Shown here: one piece after another, positions 1 to 9,096 of the stretch
How the letters are laid out: each line of letters starts with the position of its first letter
How positions within the stretch are numbered: position 1 is the first letter of the stretch
DNA from: Citrobacter freundii
Lineage (GTDB): Bacteria > Bacteroidota > Bacteroidia > Chitinophagales > Chitinophagaceae
Length of the DNA: 64,000 nucleotides
NCBI GenBank assembly: GCA_003243445.1
Contig: QFQQ01000028.1
Location: 11,253-75,252 of the forward strand
Reading direction: 5' to 3'
Program-made: the position numbers and the translations under genes
Notes under the pieces: model-generated
Seen by the model: the letters and a program-made list of their open reading frames with translations, nothing else
Told to the model about the DNA's origin: nothing
The model's database searches: none

Positions 1-176
1 AAAACCGCTTGTTCGCAAAAAACGAACAGTCGGAAATTCCGAACAACATCAAGCTGACAGCATAGATTTATATACAGAATAGAATATTCTCATCTTCGAC
101 TCAAGTCCTGATCCAGCAACCTCAGCTTTAACATCGCAACGAACGCTGCGACCAATATAAATGACCACTCCATAAT

Positions 177-1580
177 TTAAACCCCCTCACTCCCCGGAAA
201 CTCCACCACCAACCTACATCCCTCACCCGGTGCCGAAACCACTTCCATTGTTCCATTATACAATTCAGCGCGGCTTTGAATGTTTGCCAACCCGATCCCT
301 TTTCTCTGCAGCGTGGTATCAAAGCCTCCGCCGTCGTCAGTGATCTCTATGCGGATGCTGTTGCCGGTCGCGGATAATACAATGGTGGCATTGGTGGCAT
401 TTGCATGTTTGATGATATTGTTCAACTGCTCCTGCACGATCCTGTAAATATTGAGCCGGAACTTATCATGAAGCCTGGCCGATTCGAAATGGTTGACCTC
501 CACTTTTATGGAGAGATCATATACATACATCAGGTCTTCGGCCAGGCTTAGGAGGGCCGTCTCCAATGTGAGCAAACGCTGTAAGGGACTTGCCAGGTTT
601 TTGCATAATCTCCTGATCTCTTCGATCGCATCGAGGATATAACCGGAGGATTTGTCAATCAAGTCGGTTTTGCGGGACGGCGAAGAGTTCTTTGCTGCAC
701 TGAGGTATAACCTGGATGCGCCCAATAGCTGGTTCACATTGTCATGCAGTTCCTTGGAGAGCTCAGCTCTTTCGGTTTCCTGCGCCGTGATGATGGCTTC
801 GGTCAGCTGCTGATGCTGCGCATTTCTTTCTTCCTCCAGTGCCCGCTCGAGTTCCAGTTTTTCTGTAACATTCTGGGCGATGGTCAGCACGGCATCTTCA
901 TTGTTATACCGGGTACGATGAAGCCAGATCTCCATATAGATGTGTTGCCCGCTTTTAAGTACATGCCGCCATACGCCGGCGGGTCCATCATCACCGCCTA
1001 TTTGAACATGCTGTAAATATTCCTTCAATTTTTCGCGGTCTTCTTCCGGTCGCCAGTCAAGCGCAGTTTTTTGCAGGAATTCTTCCCGTGAAAAACCATA
1101 CTGTTTGATCGCGGCTTCGTTCACCTCCAGTACACCGAGGTCTTTTAAGCGGATCACATAAATGACCATCGGATTGTCATGAAACAGCCGGCGATATTTT
1201 TCCTCCACCTGCCGTTTATCGGTGGTATCCCTAAGCAGAATGCAGAACCCGATCTGTTTGCCATCCAAACCAGACAGGGCATACAGGCCAATATCAAAAT
1301 AGGAGGTGTTCTGATCATGCTGGAAAATGTCTTCGAATAAAAACACTTCTCCTCTGTTCAGTTTATCGAGTTCATGTATGAAGAAGCCCCGCTTTTTTTC
1401 GGGGAAAAAGGCCAGCACATCATCACCCGGCAGGGGATCAGTGCAGCCGATCATTTCCAGGAACTGCCTGCCCCCGGGATTGGTGGACAGCAATTTCTTA
1501 TTCATATCGAGGTAGAGGATCATATCAGGCATGTTCTCCACCAATAAGCCGTGATCGATTTCATTTACATTAAAAGCCAT
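177..1580 (-). CDS. PAS-domain sensor histidine kinase (NarX/LuxR-partner type)
   Basis: 467 aa cytoplasmic kinase; no membrane segment or signal peptide is visible. Two PAS-like domains lie at about residues 10-125 and 128-245, followed by a short coiled linker and a HisKA_3 dimerisation helix with the phospho-acceptor His in KELHDN (about residue 278). The C-terminal HATPase_c shows the N box around EQLNNIIKHANAT and the G box DDGGGFD, ending with GIGLANIQSRAELYNG, typical of kinases that pair with NarL-type regulators. No response regulator follows inside the window, so its partner is either left of position 1 or elsewhere. The ATG at 1578-1580 is the only good start. The signal sensed by the PAS domains cannot be told from sequence. 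Family assignment is firm; pathway is unknown. Confidence 0.93.
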   Translation of the reverse strand: MAFNVNEIDHGLLVENMPDMILYLDMNKKLLSTNPGGRQFLEMIGCTDPLPGDDVLAFFPEKKRGFFIHELDKLNRGEVFLFEDIFQHDQNTSYFDIGLYALSGLDGKQIGFCILLRDTTDKRQVEEKYRRLFHDNPMVIYVIRLKDLGVLEVNEAAIKQYGFSREEFLQKTALDWRPEEDREKLKEYLQHVQIGGDDGPAGVWRHVLKSGQHIYMEIWLHRTRYNNEDAVLTIAQNVTEKLELERALEEERNAQHQQLTEAIITAQETERAELSKELHDNVNQLLGASRLYLSAAKNSSPSRKTDLIDKSSGYILDAIEEIRRLCKNLASPLQRLLTLETALLSLAEDLMYVYDLSIKVEVNHFESARLHDKFRLNIYRIVQEQLNNIIKHANATNATIVLSATGNSIRIEITDDGGGFDTTLQRKGIGLANIQSRAELYNGTMEVVSAPGEGCRLVVEFPGSEGV

Positions 1581-1630
1581 ACAGCGTCAGGATCTTTAGT
1601 GTGTTAATAAAAATCTCCGGTGCACCAGTT

Positions 1631-1804
1631 CGATGGCCGATGACCGATGGCCGTTGGCCGGGAATACAATAGTCCGCTATTGGTAACCCTCTATGCTAAT
1701 GATAGTATCAATTTCAATCTTAAAGTTTGCCTTCGGCCAACGGCCATCGGTCATCGGCCATCGTTCATCCGCCATCGGTCATCGACCATCGACCATCGAC
1801 CATC
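1631..1804. repeat. Inverted pair of 7-nt CGRYCAT tandem repeats
   Basis: Between the kinase and the AraC gene, 1631-1660 (units of the form CGATGGC) is the perfect 30-bp reverse complement of 1734-1763. The right arm continues as ten consecutive 7-nt units of the form CGGCCAT/CGGTCAT/CGACCAT up to 1804. The same word family recurs at 47039-47168. It gives a large potential hairpin in RNA or a cruciform in DNA. The small reading frames across it merely translate the 7-nt period and are not genes. Confidence 0.85.
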
Positions 1805-1809
1805 TTGTT

Positions 1810-2703
1810 TTACCCGGCCTCATGGCCGATGTAAAAATCTTTCCGGAAGTCTTCAGGTGTTTTACCGGTATACTTCTTGAAAAATTTGGTGAAGTATGAA
1901 TTATCCTGGAAGTTCATCAGTGTGGCGATCTCACTGATGCTGAGGTCCGCATTGATGAGTAATCTTTTTGCTTCCAGCATGATGCGGTCGCGGATGATCT
2001 CGCCGGCGGATTTTCCCAGCAGGTCTCTGCACAGTGCGTTCAGGTAGTTTGGCGTAACGTATAAACGTGCAGCATACTCGCTTGGCAATTTCAAGGTGGT
2101 GAAATGTTCATTCACCAGTTTTTGAAAATTCCGGAGTGTGGTGAATCCTGGTTTTGACAGTTGCTTTAACCTGGTCGGTTCGATCTGCCTGGTTACGGTG
2201 ATAAAAAGTTGCAACAAGAGGGTACGGATCATTTCCGTTGCATGGTTTTTCACCGGTTTTAATTCGTTCAATAATCGTTCAAACAATGTTGTTACTTCTG
2301 TCAGCCAATGTCCGCTGAGGTGTATTACCTGGTCGTCTCCATAGCCGCCAAAAAAGGGGAATCGTTCCAGGTAATTCGGTTCTTTAAAAAATGAATCGAA
2401 AAAGCTTTCGGAGAAATTGACGATGTACCCATCCACCTCACCTGAAAATTGCCAGCTATGCACCTGTCCGGGGTTCATGAAATAGATCTGTCCGGGTTTA
2501 ACCATAAAGCTTGTGAAATCAATGGCCTGTTTACCTGCACCCTTTGTAAAAAAGACAAGGTGATAGAAAGAATGACCATGCGGCTGCAGCAGGTACTTTC
2601 TTTGCGCGAGGTATTCGCCAAACCTGCAAATGATGAATTCTGCGGGTTTGCCATCTGCGCCTTTGATCGTGCGAATAGAATATACAGGTAATTTTTGGGG
2701 CAT
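1810..2703 (-). CDS. AraC family transcriptional regulator
   Basis: 297 aa. The N-terminal half (about 20-150) is a cupin-like sensor domain with QPHGHSFYHLVFFTKG and KPGQIYFMNPGQVHSW, the usual AraC_binding pattern. The C-terminal 100 residues hold two helix-turn-helix motifs: SEYAARLYVTPNYLNALCRD and the signature SISEIATLMNFQDNSYFTKF followed by KYTGKTPEDFRK. It is a DNA-binding activator/repressor that probably responds to a small ligand. It stands alone, with no co-directional partner; the 650-bp upstream gap is filled with inverted repeats. Target genes cannot be inferred. The ATG at 2701-2703 fits the cupin start. Confidence 0.93.
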   Translation of the reverse strand: MPQKLPVYSIRTIKGADGKPAEFIICRFGEYLAQRKYLLQPHGHSFYHLVFFTKGAGKQAIDFTSFMVKPGQIYFMNPGQVHSWQFSGEVDGYIVNFSESFFDSFFKEPNYLERFPFFGGYGDDQVIHLSGHWLTEVTTLFERLLNELKPVKNHATEMIRTLLLQLFITVTRQIEPTRLKQLSKPGFTTLRNFQKLVNEHFTTLKLPSEYAARLYVTPNYLNALCRDLLGKSAGEIIRDRIMLEAKRLLINADLSISEIATLMNFQDNSYFTKFFKKYTGKTPEDFRKDFYIGHEAG

Positions 2704-2847
2704 TTCAACGGCAAAGGTACAATTGCAGGGCGGGCATCTGTTTGTATTAAATCACGGGTTGATGGTATTATTTACTTGTAGGTAAGAAGTACCATTGAGG
2801 GGGCTTGGGTCTTCTTTGGGGTACATGTATCCAATGAGAGTGGCGTA

Positions 2848-3271
2848 GGGTTCCTCCTTCGGCGCACACGTCCCGCAGATCATAAAATATTCAGGAAATA
2901 TAGAACAAGATTGCTAACAAAAAGCTGTCATCCCGGCACCGCCTCCGCCAAGCTTCAGCGGGCAGGCCGGGCAAATTTCAGCCACTATCGAAGTTAATGC
3001 AAGCCAGAGCCGGGACCTCCGCTATTTGTGGGGCTCCCGGCTCTGGCATTCCGATTACAGCAAAATGGCTTAGGTCGCCCGGCCGGGATGACACACTCTG
3101 TTATTCATGTTATTAGATGGAATTTCGCAGATCAGTCTCTGATAACCGAGTGTCATCTGCGTGATCTGCGGATTCGAATGTCGGGGTTTACACTTTCTGA
3201 GCAGCTATTGCGATAGTAGGGATGATAGAATCTGCGAAATCTGCGGGACGTGTCCGCCGAAGGAGGAACCC
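2848..3271. repeat. Nested inverted-repeat block filling the 2704-3353 gap
   Basis: The 650-bp gap before the gene at 3354 holds no convincing reading frame. It contains three concentric inverted repeats: outer arms 2848-2880 and 3239-3271 (32 of 33 bp), middle arms 2926-2937 and 3082-3093 (12 bp, TGTCATCCCGGC type), and an inner hairpin 3003-3015/3035-3047 (13 bp). Between the middle and outer right arms, 3117-3250 repeats the word ATCTGCG. The outer word (ATCTGCGGGACGTGTCCGCC) recurs at 63849-63868. The TGTCATCCCGG word recurs in the hairpin at 59587-59631. Confidence 0.8.
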
Positions 3272-3353
3272 CAGGTTGCAGCGAAGCAAAGGAAAATATA
3301 TTGAGGTACCGGGAAACTGCACGCCAATCATTTATAAATTGTAGGTTTAATCC

Positions 3354-4202
3354 ATGAGCAACTCCTGCGCCGTTTTCTGGAAAGATGAATTGGTCGGATA
3401 TTTTTCGATTGTTTCGAATGATATGTGGTATTATGATGGCCGTTGGGCCTGTGCAGATGCTGCCAATGCTCGTGAATTCGAGACGCTGGCGCGCAGTCTT
3501 GATCAGCGGCGTATACGGGAGTTTCCTGAAGAGGGCCTATTAGTACAGATGTCCTTCGACGGGTATTCCTCATTAGCCTATATGCTTGTACTGGGGTTTG
3601 TAGGCGATGATCTGGTGCTGCGACTGGTAAGTCCCGAAAGTGCAGCGTACCTCGATCTGAGTCAGTTTCCTCCCTGGCAGATTGCGGATAACGGAAAATT
3701 CTTTGAAGAAGAACTAAAGCGGGAAGTTTCTTTCTTTCATCCGTTACGGTTTAAGCAGGTGAGTGCAATTGGTCTGCGGAGAGACAGGGATGATGTGCTG
3801 TTTAAATTACTGGACGGATCATCGCGGTATGCGGTGGTGCATCTGACTTATAAGAAGGAGCGGTCGAGGAAGTTTCCCGCCACGAAATTTTATAAAGACT
3901 GGAAGGCGTTTTATGATCAGGAACTGGCGAACCTGGTTGTGCCGTTTGATATCGACGAAGTGGCCAATTCCATTGTACAGGAAGCAGCGAAGCATGGTGC
4001 GAGATGCGAGGTGCATTCATTTGATTCCGGTGCTATGATGATCGATCTGTATTGGAAGGATCAGTTGTATGTGGTTCAGTTGGATGATGAGCAGCTGGGG
4101 TTGAGTGAGGTGACAGAGAACATTGATTTTTCTACGGTTCCGGATAGATCATTTAGACAGGCAGTATTGCTGGTGGAGAATGTGCGGCGGATTTTTCAGT
4201 AA
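3354..4202 (+). CDS. Hypothetical protein, 282 aa
   Basis: Not recognised. It is a soluble, acidic 282-aa protein with no signal peptide or membrane segment. The N-terminal part (MSNSCAVFWKDELVGYFSIV) reads like a small beta-rich domain. The middle (about 120-185) contains a stretch with YAVVHLTYKKERSRKFPATK followed by WKAFYDQEL, a pattern common in bacterial immunity or SMI1-like small proteins, but I cannot place it in a family. It is monocistronic on the plus strand and convergent with the gene ending at 4239. Uniform codon use and a full-length frame support a real gene. Function is unknown. Confidence 0.75.
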   Translation: MSNSCAVFWKDELVGYFSIVSNDMWYYDGRWACADAANAREFETLARSLDQRRIREFPEEGLLVQMSFDGYSSLAYMLVLGFVGDDLVLRLVSPESAAYLDLSQFPPWQIADNGKFFEEELKREVSFFHPLRFKQVSAIGLRRDRDDVLFKLLDGSSRYAVVHLTYKKERSRKFPATKFYKDWKAFYDQELANLVVPFDIDEVANSIVQEAAKHGARCEVHSFDSGAMMIDLYWKDQLYVVQLDDEQLGLSEVTENIDFSTVPDRSFRQAVLLVENVRRIFQ

Positions 4203-4238
4203 CCATCCGGGAATGAAAAGTATATCGCTCCTATAACC

Positions 4239-5243
4239 TTACAAGCGATCCGCCAGCATTGAACCTTCCCGGTCCAGGTACCAGATCTTATAGATGATAA
4301 CTGCCGCATTACTCAGTTTTATCTCAAGAAACAGTTCGTCTTTTGTACGATACACCCGCCACTTGCCAGTAGTGGCGTTCTGTTTAAATGATTTGCAGGT
4401 TTCTCCTTTTTGCCTTTTGAACAATCCTCCGGGGCGCAGTTCATAGTGATTTTCGTTTCCGAACCGGTCATTGCAGTCGTCGCCATAAGAACCATCGCCG
4501 CGTTTTTCGCATTTGCTTATCTGCATTCTCCGGTCTGCATCGTCTTCGCATCCGAGCATCCAGCGACCCTGCAGAAGAGCGGTAATAGTATCGACAGGAG
4601 CGTAACCCGCAAGATTGGATGTGGTGATAGTGGCGGTTGAATCAATGTCATAATTGCGCTGTGAGAGATGATAATTGTCAGAACCGGGCCTATAGATGAA
4701 TTCGTTCCAGATCCCCACACGCTTATTGTCCTTGTAATTGCCAGTCAGGTATCGGTGGCAAAAAAGAGAGTCCTGGTATTCTTCCCAAACACCCTGTTTT
4801 AGAAAAGGCGGAAAGTAGTGCGTGACAATACTCAACCCGTTACCGCTGGCTGGCCGCCCATAACTTTTGGATGAGTCGGCAATCCCTGGATGAACAGATA
4901 AATGCCCGGAGCTTTTTAACCCGTTATTACTGGAACCCTTGGCACTGCGGAAATATTCGCGGAACAGATAAGTTGATGAGTCGACGCGAAAATATTCGTA
5001 ACGGTAGACAGAAGATTGCTGATAAGAGACAGCTACGTAAAGCGGCCGTTTGCTATTGTAAGGAATTATGCGGCTTTCATATCCATGAAGGTTAAGTGAC
5101 TTCCGGCCGTGGAAGGGTAGCAGCGTGTCAGTGCTATAGACGGTGTCCGCCTTTGACTCAGGATCAATTGAGTCCTCTGCCGTGATTTGGGCGCAAACCA
5201 CTGTTGTGAGATTAAGGACAAGTCCGGTCAAAAGTATTCGCAT
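4239..5243 (-). CDS. Secreted hypothetical protein with C-terminal lipocalin-like region
   Basis: 334 aa from the ATG at 5241-5243, chosen because it opens a signal peptide (MRILLTGLVLNLTTVVCAQ) with predicted cleavage after AQ; the longer frame would bury this sequence. The central part (about 110-220) has repeated tyrosine-rich WEEYQDSLFCHRYLTGNY and GIWNEFIYRPGSDNY segments, like MORN/toxin-antitoxin YwqK-type repeats. The last 110 residues (GRWMLGCEDDADRRMQIS to the end) look like a lipocalin-like beta barrel with four cysteines. It is likely periplasmic or surface-exposed. No family is recognised with confidence. It diverges from the large T9SS cargo gene across a gap that carries a strong hairpin. 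Confidence 0.7.
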   Translation of the reverse strand: MRILLTGLVLNLTTVVCAQITAEDSIDPESKADTVYSTDTLLPFHGRKSLNLHGYESRIIPYNSKRPLYVAVSYQQSSVYRYEYFRVDSSTYLFREYFRSAKGSSNNGLKSSGHLSVHPGIADSSKSYGRPASGNGLSIVTHYFPPFLKQGVWEEYQDSLFCHRYLTGNYKDNKRVGIWNEFIYRPGSDNYHLSQRNYDIDSTATITTSNLAGYAPVDTITALLQGRWMLGCEDDADRRMQISKCEKRGDGSYGDDCNDRFGNENHYELRPGGLFKRQKGETCKSFKQNATTGKWRVYRTKDELFLEIKLSNAAVIIYKIWYLDREGSMLADRL

Positions 5244-5545
5244 AGGTGATAGTAAGGTAAAGCCCAAAGTTATAGGCAAAGTATGAAGGTTTTTTATCCG
5301 GAAAATATTGTATTGCAAAAAAAGATGAAAGGATCATTCGTTTTACGCCCGGTAAAGCAAATCATAATCATACGCTGTAAAAACAACTGGTGAAAGTATG
5401 TCTTATAATGTTGGGATAAAAAGTTATAGTACAGTGATTTTGTCAATCCGTATACATTTTCCGAGCTGGGCTGTCGGGCTTGCTGCTTTGTTGCCTGTCT
5501 GACGTTTTTCATACGATAGGGGAGAAAGGCAGCGCTTCACTATTC

Positions 5546-5600
5546 AAATGTTGTTTATTCTCAACAAATCTGGCTATTTTGTTGTCAATAAACAACATTT
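5546..5600. promoter_or_regulatory. Interrupted palindrome in the divergent 5244-5739 gap
   Basis: The 496-bp gap between two divergent genes contains one strong structure. Outer arms 5546-5559 (AAATGTTGTTTATT) and 5587-5600 pair perfectly over 14 bp. After a symmetric 2-nt interruption, inner arms 5562-5568 (CAACAAA) and 5578-5584 pair over 7 bp, around a 9-nt loop. There is no T tract, so it is not a simple terminator. Its position 140 bp before the plus-strand start at 5740 suits an operator or a leader structure. The rest of the gap shows nothing clear. Confidence 0.5.
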
Positions 5601-5739
5601 TGGCTGATCATCCGTCGTTACGCTGATGGGGATTATTAATATTTTTTGCCGGTCTCTCTAAAACACTCTGGGAATACGCCGGTCAATGCATTATTCAGCG
5701 CCTTTCTCCCTTCCCAAAAAAGCTCTATTTTTCGGTTCC

Positions 5740-8700
5740 ATGAACCGACTGCTCCACACCACCCTGATCCTTTGTACCTGTCTTTTGCTGGGTTCCGGTC
5801 TCTACGCCCAGCCGGCAAACGAAACCCAGCGCACTCAAATGCTGAAAGATCTTCGCGCCATTGCCAATAACCCTCCGCATCTGACCAACACCGTCCGCTT
5901 CACCGCTGCGGCTCCTGGCAATAGGACATCACCCGCATTACAACAACAATTAAAGAACGAGCTTGCCAGGCGTAGGTCAAAACCATCTCTTTCTGCCCGC
6001 CCGGGCGGGCAATGTGAAGACACTTCTTTTGTAAAACTGATCGGACTAAAAAACGCGGTGATGTATGTGCAGACAGTTACCACGACAGCTGATGACGGAG
6101 TACTCGTCGGCCTGCTGCTGTGGGACAGTACAAAAAACTTTCCCCAACCCTCCTGGATCCAATACGGCGTGCTGGCAAGGCTGAATGCCCGCGGAGATAT
6201 AGCGTGGGTGAAACAGTTTGTTGACCTGTCAAACACGCCGCAGAACCTGATGTATATCACAGGTGTGATCGAGCTTGCAAATGGAGACATCGTTTGCAGC
6301 GCGAACTGGAATACCAACGGCAGTTCCTCGGTTTACAATACCCTGATCTACCGCCTTGATAATAATGGTAATGAAATCTGGAGGAATACCTTAAAATCCA
6401 ACATAAGCATCTTCAACAGTGCGACGGGAACCTTTACGTTTGATCTTAAGGCTGCGGTAGAAGGGCTGAATGGAGATCTGATCATTTGCGGTACCAGCCG
6501 GTCCAATCTCAGTTCCGGCAAAATCGAAACCATTGCACGGTTGAATAGTCTGGGAAAACCTGTATGGGATGCAAATTACCAGAATGATGGATCCTATCAG
6601 GGTGGTGCGGAAGGTGTGTCGGCCATGGTACAGAACGGTGAGGTGATTTTGGTCGGGATCAGCCGTGGTTCAACTTACCCGCTGACATCAGGCGCTATCA
6701 ATATCTCACGTTTGCGGTATAGTGATGGCACCACGATCGCCAACCGGTTTTTCAGACCGGTGTATTCAAACGAAAATGTCGAATTCTATAAAAGTTTCAC
6801 GGCATGGAAAAATCAATGGCATCGCCTGGCTAATGGGCACTATATTTTTACTGGCGGACTGTTCGGTGATTTCAGTGCGCCTTTCCCGGTGATCGATCAT
6901 TTTGGTGTAGTGGAATTTGATGCGCAGTTTGATCTTGTAGATGCCTACACCGTCAGCTCGACCCTTAAAAGCAATTACTATAACAGCACGATCACGTTTG
7001 CACCCTCCGGGAAAGGATTGTTTACCATGCTGGAATATATCGGCTCATATGTGGGGAATGTGTATTTCGGTTCGATAGAAAACAAGCAGATCCTAAAAGA
7101 AAGAAAAGTGTATCTGGAAGGAGGCATGCCGGGTAACAATGGCTTTGCGATCTTCAAAGACAAAAGCTATGCGTATGTGCAAACAAATTTCCAGGAAGAC
7201 GCTGCCAGTAATATCACCAGCTATTTTGAGTTCAGAAAAATGCATGACAGTGATACTGCTTCCGCCTGCCTGGGAACCGATACCAGCCTGTTTCACTTAG
7301 ATGATTTCAATGTTATAGAAGATCCCGGCTACTACTACTATAACAAATACGTCGGTAACATGCTGGTAGAGGTGCCACAGAATCTCCTCATCGCAGATAC
7401 CCTCACCGGAAATAGCCTGAATCCCTGCAAACAAACCAACTATTGCGATACCGTCAGCATACACGGCACCGGCAGCATCTGTGGCAGCGGAACCTACCTC
7501 GACTTCACAGCGTTTAAGAACCTTGCCTGTGGCGCACGGGTTGCCTGGAACATCGACAAAAGCGCGATAGACAGCATGCGGGTAACGAGCGACTCTTCCA
7601 CGAGGATCTGGTTTAAGAATATCAACTGGCAGGGAAAACTATATGCAAGCCTGACCGGCAGCAGCTGCGATCTGCCGGCGATGGATTCAATGAACATCAG
7701 TATTGTGAGAGGACAGCAACCGGTATCTCTTGGCAGGGATACGGTGATTTGCGCACAAACAAGCCTGCAGTTGAATGCGGGTAACACTTATTCCGTTTAT
7801 GAGTGGCAGGACGGCAGTACAGCTTCCACTTTCAATGTATCGTCACCGGGTACTTACTGGGTGCACGTTCGCGATAATTGCGGCAGCGCGTTTGAGGATA
7901 CGATCGTTATCAGCGCCCTTGATGTGAGTGTTGATATCGGCCCTGACCGGATCAAGTGTAATAACGATACACTGCACCTGGATGCACCTTCCGGGTTTAT
8001 CAATTACCAGTGGAGCAACAGCTATAATATCAATACCACAACCGGTGCTTCCGTGATCGTGCGTCCGGATATCGACACAGCTTATTTCCTGAAAGCGGAA
8101 CAGCAGCCCGGATGTTTTGCGTATGATACAGTGAGGGTGAAAGTGAATCATTCACCGGTGATCGCGCTGGGGCCGGATCAAAGTTTTTGTAAAGGAGACA
8201 GCGCATTTGTTGATGCCGGTGCCGGTTTTGTGCAATACCAATGGTCGAACGGTGCCAGTACTGCTACGTTATATTTGCATGATGCTGGTGCGTATTCGGT
8301 TATTGCAACCGATGCGCAGGGTTGCTCTTCCCGCGACACGATGAACGTAACCAATGTATGGTCCCTTCCCGTCGTATCGCTTGACAAGAACAATGAACTT
8401 TGTGAAGGCAGCAGCCGGTTGCTGCAGGCGGGTAATCATAACACATTTTTATGGCAGGATGGAAGTACCGGTCCATCGTTCAACGTAACATCCACCGGAA
8501 CCTACTATGTAACCGCGTGGAATATCTACCAGTGTAAAGCGAGCGATACGACGATGATCACGCAGATCCTTCCTGCGCCGCGTGGATTTTTGCCGGAAGA
8601 CACAGCCGTGTGCAGTTATGGTTCACTGGTGATCCGTGCGCAACATACTTATTCATCTTATAGCTGGAATAATGGTGCAACTTTGCCGTCTATCTCCGTT

Positions 8701-9066
8701 ACAAGACCCGGCGAGTACTGGCTGAAGGTTACCGATGCAAAAGGATGCATCGGCACTGATACGATCGTGGTCAAGGGAAAGGAATGTTTGCTGGGTCTGC
8801 ATGTACCCAAAGGTTTTACACCGAATAATGATGGAAAGAATGATCTTTTCCTTCCCGTCATTGGCGGAGAGGTGGTGAAGTATCAACTGACTGTATATAA
8901 CCGTTGGGGCCAGGCGATATTTTCTACCAGTGACCGGTTTAAGGGATGGGATGGAAAATATGGTGGTGTGCTGCAGGATAGTAATGTTTTTGTGTGGGTG
9001 GTAACGTATCAGTTGCAGGGAGATGTGGTGAGGAGTGAAAGAGGGACGGTGATGCTGATACGGTAG
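5740..9066 (+). CDS. Large secreted protein with T9SS type B (gliding motility-associated) C-terminal domain
   Basis: 1108 aa from the ATG at 5740, which begins the signal peptide MNRLLHTTLILCTCLLLGSG ending near LYAQ; the upstream ATG at 5686 would precede the signal. Residues about 90-560 form a beta-propeller-like region with repeated WNTNGSS/ARLNARGDIAWVKQ phrases, as in proteins that report stored measurements. Residues about 665-1020 hold several PKD/Ig-like repeats of the form LGRDTVICAQTSLQLNAG ... YEWQDGSTASTF ... PGTYWVHV. The last 90 residues (PKGFTPNNDGKNDLF, YNRWGQAIF, WDGKYGG, VWVVTY) are the classic CHU_C/gliding C-terminal domain that directs type IX secretion and surface anchoring. 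It is probably an adhesin or surface structural protein. No enzyme motif is visible. Confidence 0.92.
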   Translation: MNRLLHTTLILCTCLLLGSGLYAQPANETQRTQMLKDLRAIANNPPHLTNTVRFTAAAPGNRTSPALQQQLKNELARRRSKPSLSARPGGQCEDTSFVKLIGLKNAVMYVQTVTTTADDGVLVGLLLWDSTKNFPQPSWIQYGVLARLNARGDIAWVKQFVDLSNTPQNLMYITGVIELANGDIVCSANWNTNGSSSVYNTLIYRLDNNGNEIWRNTLKSNISIFNSATGTFTFDLKAAVEGLNGDLIICGTSRSNLSSGKIETIARLNSLGKPVWDANYQNDGSYQGGAEGVSAMVQNGEVILVGISRGSTYPLTSGAINISRLRYSDGTTIANRFFRPVYSNENVEFYKSFTAWKNQWHRLANGHYIFTGGLFGDFSAPFPVIDHFGVVEFDAQFDLVDAYTVSSTLKSNYYNSTITFAPSGKGLFTMLEYIGSYVGNVYFGSIENKQILKERKVYLEGGMPGNNGFAIFKDKSYAYVQTNFQEDAASNITSYFEFRKMHDSDTASACLGTDTSLFHLDDFNVIEDPGYYYYNKYVGNMLVEVPQNLLIADTLTGNSLNPCKQTNYCDTVSIHGTGSICGSGTYLDFTAFKNLACGARVAWNIDKSAIDSMRVTSDSSTRIWFKNINWQGKLYASLTGSSCDLPAMDSMNISIVRGQQPVSLGRDTVICAQTSLQLNAGNTYSVYEWQDGSTASTFNVSSPGTYWVHVRDNCGSAFEDTIVISALDVSVDIGPDRIKCNNDTLHLDAPSGFINYQWSNSYNINTTTGASVIVRPDIDTAYFLKAEQQPGCFAYDTVRVKVNHSPVIALGPDQSFCKGDSAFVDAGAGFVQYQWSNGASTATLYLHDAGAYSVIATDAQGCSSRDTMNVTNVWSLPVVSLDKNNELCEGSSRLLQAGNHNTFLWQDGSTGPSFNVTSTGTYYVTAWNIYQCKASDTTMITQILPAPRGFLPEDTAVCSYGSLVIRAQHTYSSYSWNNGATLPSISVTRPGEYWLKVTDAKGCIGTDTIVVKGKECLLGLHVPKGFTPNNDGKNDLFLPVIGGEVVKYQLTVYNRWGQAIFSTSDRFKGWDGKYGGVLQDSNVFVWVVTYQLQGDVVRSERGTVMLIR

Positions 9067-9096
9067 ATGGAAGTGGGAGGCATGAGTAACCCCAAA

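Noticed and set aside
1734..1804. CRISPR array
   Set aside because: Direct repeats of 7 nt without unique spacers and no cas genes; it is a tandem word repeat.
1647..1899. Short plus-strand reading frames with peptide repeats such as IGHRPS
   Set aside because: They translate the 7-nt DNA repeat (frame shifts each unit, giving a 7-residue cycle) and have no start signal, so they are not genes.
5835..6317. 160-aa minus-strand frame
   Set aside because: It lies wholly within the T9SS cargo gene on the other strand, which has clear domains and signal peptide.
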